Positions 60,237-64,000 of a stretch of 64,000 bases of DNA are shown here, in pieces; within the stretch, counting starts at the first letter, position 1; every line of letters begins with the position of its first letter. Origin of the DNA: an uncultured Selenomonas sp. (lineage in GTDB: Bacteria; Bacillota; Negativicutes; Selenomonadales; Selenomonadaceae); the NCBI GenBank assembly GCA_947167105.1, contig CAMVGU010000003.1, positions 62,001-126,000 of the forward strand. Reading direction: 5' to 3'. The translations under genes and the position numbers were made by a program. The notes beneath the pieces are model-generated. The model ran no database searches, was not told where the DNA came from, and saw nothing but the letters and a program-made list of their open reading frames with translations.

Positions 60237-62510
60237 ATGGAATTTACCAGAAGAGATTTTTTGAAGGCTATTGCTGTCTCAGCCGCCATGATGGCTGCAG
60301 GCTGCGGCAACAAGCGTGATACGACTAAAGGCCCCGTGGATCAGAAGGATGCAGAGAAGTGGGTGAAGGGTGTCTGCCGTTACTGCGGCACGGGCTGCGG
60401 CGTGCTGGCAGGTGTCACCGGGGGCAAGATCGTGGCTGTGAAGGGCGATCCTGACTGTGCTGTGAACAAGGGCCGCCTCTGCGTGAAGGGCATTCTGCTG
60501 CCCAAGATTATAGACACCCCGGACAGGCTCAAAAAGCCCCTTATCAAGAAGGACGGCAAGTTTGTGGAAGCCAGTTGGGATGAGGCCATGAACCTGGTGG
60601 TGGAAAAATTCAAGGAAGCTATCGCAAATTACGGCCCGGATTCCGTGGGCTTCTACGGCTCAGGCCAGACCTTTGCCGAGGAAACCTACACCATGCAGAA
60701 GATTTTCCGAGCGGGCATCGGCACCAACAATGTGGAGGGCAATCCCCGCACCTGCATGGCCAGTGCCGTGGCGGGCTTTGTCACCACTTTCGGGGCAGAT
60801 GAGCCCATGGGAACTTATGCTGACATTGAGGCAGCGGACACCTTCTTCCTGATTGGCTCCAACTCCGCCGAGGCCCATCCCGTGCTGTTCTCCCGCATCG
60901 TGGACAGGAAGAACAGCGACCCAAATGTAAAGATTATCGTGGCAGATCCCAGAAAGACCCGCACGGCGGATATTGCCGATTACTACTTGCCCTTCATACC
61001 CAGCCGGGATTTGGCCCTGATGAACGCCATGGCCTATGTCATCATTGAGGAAGGGCTTACGGATGAAAAATTCATTGCCGACCATACGGAATTTATGAAG
61101 GGCGCCAGCGACAAGCTCACCTATGAGGAGTACAAGGCATTTTTGCAGGATTACACGCCTGAGAAGGTGGCGGGGGCCTGCGGCATCCCTGCTGAGACCA
61201 TTCGCGAGGTAGCCCGGCTCTTTGCCGACCCCAAGCGCAACACCATGTCCATGTGGTGCATGGGCTTCAACCAGAGAACCAGGGGGGTGTGGGCCAACAA
61301 TCTGGTACACAATCTGCACCTCCTGACGGGCAAAATCTGCAGGCCCGGCAATACGCCCTTCTCCCTTACGGGGCAGCCCAGCGCCTGCGGCAGCGTCCGG
61401 GAGACAGGAGGACTTTCCCATATCCTGCCGGCCCATCGCTTTGTGGCCAATGAAAAGCACAGGAATGAACTGGAGGAAATCTGGGGGGTGCCCAAGGGCA
61501 CTATGCCGAGTAAGCCGGGCTATCATACTTTGGAAATGTTCAAGGCGGCGGTTACGGGGGATCTCAAATGCCTGTGGGTCATGACCACTAACCCGGGCCA
61601 GTCCTTGCCGAATCTCAACTACTACCGTCCCGGCATGGAGCAGGTCTTTATGGTGGTGTCCGAAACATATCACCCCACCCGCACCTCGGAACTGGCCGAT
61701 GTGGTGCTGCCTGCCGCCCTGTGGATGGAAAAGGAAGGAGTCTACGGCAACGGAGAGCGGCGCACCAACCATATCGCCAAGGCCGTGGAACCGCCGGGAG
61801 AGGCAAGAAGCGATTTGGAGACCATCATTGACTTCGGCAAGCGCATGGGCTATGAGCATCTGGTGCCCTTTAAGACTCCCGAGGAAGTCTGGGCAGAGTA
61901 CCAGAAGTGCCAGGAGGGCACGGACATGCAGATGGCCTCCTACAGGCGTCTCAGGGAGGGCCACGGCTTCACCTGGCCCGTGGCGCCAGACCCGGACAGC
62001 TCCCCGGAGACGTACATCCGCTATGCGGAAGGGTACGACCCCTATGTCAAGGAAGGGGAGGGCATCAAGTTCTACGCCCGCAAGAACAACAGGGCCGTCA
62101 TTTACGCCCGTCCCCAGATAGACGCCCAGGAAATGCCGGATGCGGAGTATCCCTTCTTCCTTACCACGGGCCGCATGCTGGAGCACTGGCACACCGCCAC
62201 CATGACAGGGAATGTGCCGGAGCTGAAAAATGCCGCGCCTGAGATGTATGTGGAGATTAACGAGGAAGATGCCAAGCGCCTGGGCATCGCCGACGGCGAC
62301 CTGGTGAATATCACCTCCCGCCGGGCAACTTGCAAGTTCAAGGCCAGAATCAATGGCCGGGGCAAGCCCATGCCGGGGCTGGTGTACGTGTCCTTCCATG
62401 ATAAGGAAGATGACCGCCTCATCAACAAGGTGCTCCTGGATGCCTTTGACCCCGGCTCCAAGCAGCCGGAGTACAAGGTCTGTGCCGTGCAGGTCTCCAA
62501 GGCTTCCTAA
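60237..62510 (+). CDS. napA: Periplasmic nitrate reductase catalytic subunit NapA
   Basis: 757 residues from the ATG at 60237 (AAGGAGGG upstream). A Tat signal MEFTRRDFLKAIAVS leads to a possible lipobox-like AAGC. The [4Fe-4S] site is CRYCGTGCGV...GRLCVKG, and the molybdenum-ligand Cys lies in GNPRTCMASAVAGF. MGD-binding segments include GSNSAEAHPVLFSR, STM-like WCMGFNQRTRG and the C-terminal RMLEHWHTATMTG. It reduces nitrate to nitrite with a Mo-bisMGD cofactor. The neighbouring Moco operon supplies the cofactor. Other formate/thiosulfate-type reductases are related, but the NapD/G/H/C context favours NapA. Confidence 0.92.
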   Translation: MEFTRRDFLKAIAVSAAMMAAGCGNKRDTTKGPVDQKDAEKWVKGVCRYCGTGCGVLAGVTGGKIVAVKGDPDCAVNKGRLCVKGILLPKIIDTPDRLKKPLIKKDGKFVEASWDEAMNLVVEKFKEAIANYGPDSVGFYGSGQTFAEETYTMQKIFRAGIGTNNVEGNPRTCMASAVAGFVTTFGADEPMGTYADIEAADTFFLIGSNSAEAHPVLFSRIVDRKNSDPNVKIIVADPRKTRTADIADYYLPFIPSRDLALMNAMAYVIIEEGLTDEKFIADHTEFMKGASDKLTYEEYKAFLQDYTPEKVAGACGIPAETIREVARLFADPKRNTMSMWCMGFNQRTRGVWANNLVHNLHLLTGKICRPGNTPFSLTGQPSACGSVRETGGLSHILPAHRFVANEKHRNELEEIWGVPKGTMPSKPGYHTLEMFKAAVTGDLKCLWVMTTNPGQSLPNLNYYRPGMEQVFMVVSETYHPTRTSELADVVLPAALWMEKEGVYGNGERRTNHIAKAVEPPGEARSDLETIIDFGKRMGYEHLVPFKTPEEVWAEYQKCQEGTDMQMASYRRLREGHGFTWPVAPDPDSSPETYIRYAEGYDPYVKEGEGIKFYARKNNRAVIYARPQIDAQEMPDAEYPFFLTTGRMLEHWHTATMTGNVPELKNAAPEMYVEINEEDAKRLGIADGDLVNITSRRATCKFKARINGRGKPMPGLVYVSFHDKEDDRLINKVLLDAFDPGSKQPEYKVCAVQVSKAS

Positions 62511-62525
62511 AGTTAAAAAAGACGC

Positions 62526-62559
62526 AAGCCGCGCATCCCGTGACGGAATGCGCGGCTTT
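62526..62559 (+). terminator. Hairpin terminator after napA
   Basis: AAGCCGCGCAT and ATGCGCGGCTT arms around a 10-nt loop, then TTTG. The T run is short. Confidence 0.6.
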
Positions 62560-62644
62560 GCGGTGCACTGAGATAAGATATGAAGCAAAAAAGTATTGAT
62601 TATGGTATACTAGGAGAAAAACGCGCGAGAGGAATGATTTGCAG

Positions 62645-63508
62645 ATGAAGATATTGGTAACGGGCGTGACGGGCCAGTTGGGCCATGACTGCGTGCAGGA
62701 GCTGCAGTCCCGCGGTATTGAAGCCCGGGGCGTGTCCAGCAGGGATTTTTCCCTGACGGACGGGGAGGCGGTGCGTGCATACTTGCTGTCCTATCGTCCT
62801 GATGCAGTCATACACTGTGCTGCTTATACGGCGGTGGACAAGGCAGAGGATGAGCGGGAGCTATGCGAGGCCGTGAATGGGGCAGGCACCCGCAATATTG
62901 CCTCTGCCTGCCGGGAGCTGGACTGCAAGCTGGTTTATATCAGCACGGACTATGTGTTTCCGGGAACAGGCGATTCGGCCTACGAGGTGGATGGGGAGAA
63001 ATCCCCCTGCAATGCCTACGGCCTTTCCAAGCTGCACGGTGAGCAGGCAGTCCAGGAACTCATGCAGAAGTATTTCATTGTGCGCATCTCCTGGGTCTTT
63101 GGCGTGAATGGCAAGAATTTCATCCGCACCATGCTGAAACTGGCGGAAAGCCACGACAAGCTGACGGTGGTGGCTGACCAGGTGGGTTCACCAACTTATA
63201 CAAGGGATTTGGCCAGGCTGCTGGCAGATATGGTGCAGACGGAAAAATACGGTGTGTACCATGCGACCAACGAAGGCTATTGCTCCTGGGCCGAGCTGGC
63301 TGCAGAAACCTTCCGCCAGGCGGGCTGCGGGGCAGTGGTGGAGCCGGTGCCCAGCACTGCCTATCCCACTAAAGCCGTGCGCCCGAAAAATTCCCGCCTG
63401 TCGAAAGCAAGCCTGGATGCAGCCGGCTTCGAGCGCCTGCCGCGCTGGCAGGATGCAGTGGGGCGCTACTTGATTGAGCTGGCAAGCAGTGATGTAAAGA
63501 CTAAATAA
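62645..63508 (+). CDS. rfbD: dTDP-4-dehydrorhamnose reductase
   Basis: 287 residues (ATG 62645; the TTG at 62639 is also possible). Rossmann motif TGVTGQLGHDC, HCAAYTAVDKAEDE, the catalytic Thr/Tyr/Lys set STDYVFPG and YGLSKLHGEQAV, and VADQVGSPTYTRDLA are typical of RfbD. It makes dTDP-L-rhamnose with NAD(P)H for LPS or other surface glycans. No rfbA, B or C is nearby, so it is a solitary copy. An extended -10 (TGGTATACT) at 62603-62611 may be its promoter. Confidence 0.94.
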   Translation: MKILVTGVTGQLGHDCVQELQSRGIEARGVSSRDFSLTDGEAVRAYLLSYRPDAVIHCAAYTAVDKAEDERELCEAVNGAGTRNIASACRELDCKLVYISTDYVFPGTGDSAYEVDGEKSPCNAYGLSKLHGEQAVQELMQKYFIVRISWVFGVNGKNFIRTMLKLAESHDKLTVVADQVGSPTYTRDLARLLADMVQTEKYGVYHATNEGYCSWAELAAETFRQAGCGAVVEPVPSTAYPTKAVRPKNSRLSKASLDAAGFERLPRWQDAVGRYLIELASSDVKTK

Positions 63509-63520
63509 ATATTGGACCCC

Positions 63521-63575
63521 AAACAAAAAGCATAGCATCTCCGGTGATGAGCCTAAGGTGCTATGCTTTTTGTTT
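63521..63575. terminator. Bidirectional terminator between rfbD and the XRE gene
   Basis: Perfect 17-bp inverted repeat AAACAAAAAGCATAGCA / TGCTATGCTTTTTGTTT with a 21-nt loop; T runs on both strands. It overlaps the last codons of the convergent XRE gene. Confidence 0.88.
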
Positions 63576-63926
63576 GCATTTATTATCCGAAAGCTTCACT
63601 ATGGCTTCTATGATGTCCTTTGATTTCTCATCCAGATATGGATAGGCAGCAATCAGCGACTCCAGACGGCTGTCAGTGGCAGATTCCCTCACATAACTCG
63701 TCTCCGGCATAGGTACCAGGGTGTATTGGGTGGCAGGGACGAAGAATCGCATATCGGTGTCCAGGGCGGCAGAGAGCTGCTGCAGGTCATCAGCAGCGAT
63801 GCCGGTGGTGTAGCCTCTCTCCCAGTTGGAAATAACCTGTGAAGACTTGTGCACGCGTTTGCCCAGCTCCGCCTGGGTAAGGCCCAGTTCCTTACGCCTT
63901 TGGCGGATTTTGTTGCCGATGGACAT
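63561..63926 (-). CDS. XRE-family helix-turn-helix regulator
   Basis: 121 residues from the MSIGNKIRQRRKELG start, with AGAGGTG upstream. The HTH spans about residues 5-60: LGLTQAELGKRVHKSSQVISNWERGYT. The C-terminal part (about 70-121) is short and has no clear sensor domain. Likely a repressor of unknown targets; its stop lies in the shared terminator with rfbD. Confidence 0.9.
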   Translation of the reverse strand: MSIGNKIRQRRKELGLTQAELGKRVHKSSQVISNWERGYTTGIAADDLQQLSAALDTDMRFFVPATQYTLVPMPETSYVRESATDSRLESLIAAYPYLDEKSKDIIEAIVKLSDNKCKQKA

Positions 63927-64000
63927 AATTTTATCACCTCTAAGGGGATTATATCTCAAAAGCCCTGTCAGAAAAGAAAACCAACGGCATTTGAGAAAAA

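Noticed and set aside
60660-62588. 642-residue minus-strand ORF antisense to napA
   Set aside because: It is the shadow of a GC-rich gene with convincing NapA motifs; no ribosome site and no recognisable domain.

Overview
The window looks like a chromosomal segment of an anaerobic Negativicutes bacterium, most likely Selenomonadaceae (Selenomonas/Mitsuokella-like). This rests on protein content, not a database search: a complete Rnf complex, a periplasmic nitrate reductase with NapC/G/H-type electron delivery, GatCAB, a SpoVD-like PBP carrying a PASTA domain, a TelA/XpaC pair and a dTDP-rhamnose gene. Core genes are fairly GC-rich. Several accessory stretches (about 5.6-7.2, 22.4-27.6 and especially 36.4-49.1 kb) are visibly more AT-rich.

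Layout. 1-5.6 kb: partial HtrA protease, rlmH, an XpaC-TM2 protein with TelA, and a SpoVD/FtsI-type transpeptidase. 5.8-7.2 kb: an isolated AlbA_2/Schlafen-like ATPase. 7.4-12.9 kb: RseC-like gene plus rnfCDGEAB. 13.0-15.4 kb: orphan PTS EIIA-Glc, a membrane-anchored unknown and a YdjM-like membrane protein. 15.5-20.1 kb: a 1504-residue SF1 helicase with an apparently eroded Vsr-like nuclease tail. 20.1-22.4 kb: two identical tRNA-Gly genes, a dispersed palindromic repeat and a chemoreceptor. 22.6-27.5 kb is a mobile/accessory patch: a secreted VDSFPD-repeat protein, an IS4-superfamily element ending exactly at that gene's stop codon, an ECF S component with a His/Met-rich repeat tail, a decayed second IS, a toxin-antitoxin pair and an hsdR remnant. 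27.6-30.7 kb: metal-binding HMA protein, Zn/Cd-type P1B ATPase, CutA/YqfO-like and ArsC-family proteins. 30.8-36.2 kb: gatCAB, a HAD phosphatase and a TrmA/RlmD-type methyltransferase.

36.4-48.8 kb is the most interesting region. Three very large co-directional genes lie 22-45 nt apart behind a leader with mini-ORFs: a RecD-like SF1 helicase with a C-terminal PD-(D/E)xK-like nuclease, a Swt1-HEPN plus SNF2-type helicase, and a 1584-residue protein with two complete sacsin/Hsp90-type ATPase modules and a C-terminal CxxC...CxxC motif. I read it as a candidate multi-gene anti-phage/anti-plasmid system whose exact architecture I do not recognise.

49.1-57.7 kb (minus strand) is one molybdenum operon: modA-modC-modB, a MoeA-like protein, moeA, moaA, a MOSC-MogA fusion, a MobA-MobB fusion and moaC. 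It sits behind a strong promoter and a structured leader resembling a Moco riboswitch with an intrinsic terminator. A 165-bp MITE separates it from the nap genes (napD; napG-napH-pentaheme cytochrome-napA), whose product NapA needs that cofactor. The window closes with rfbD and an XRE regulator. No CRISPR array, rRNA or replication origin was seen.
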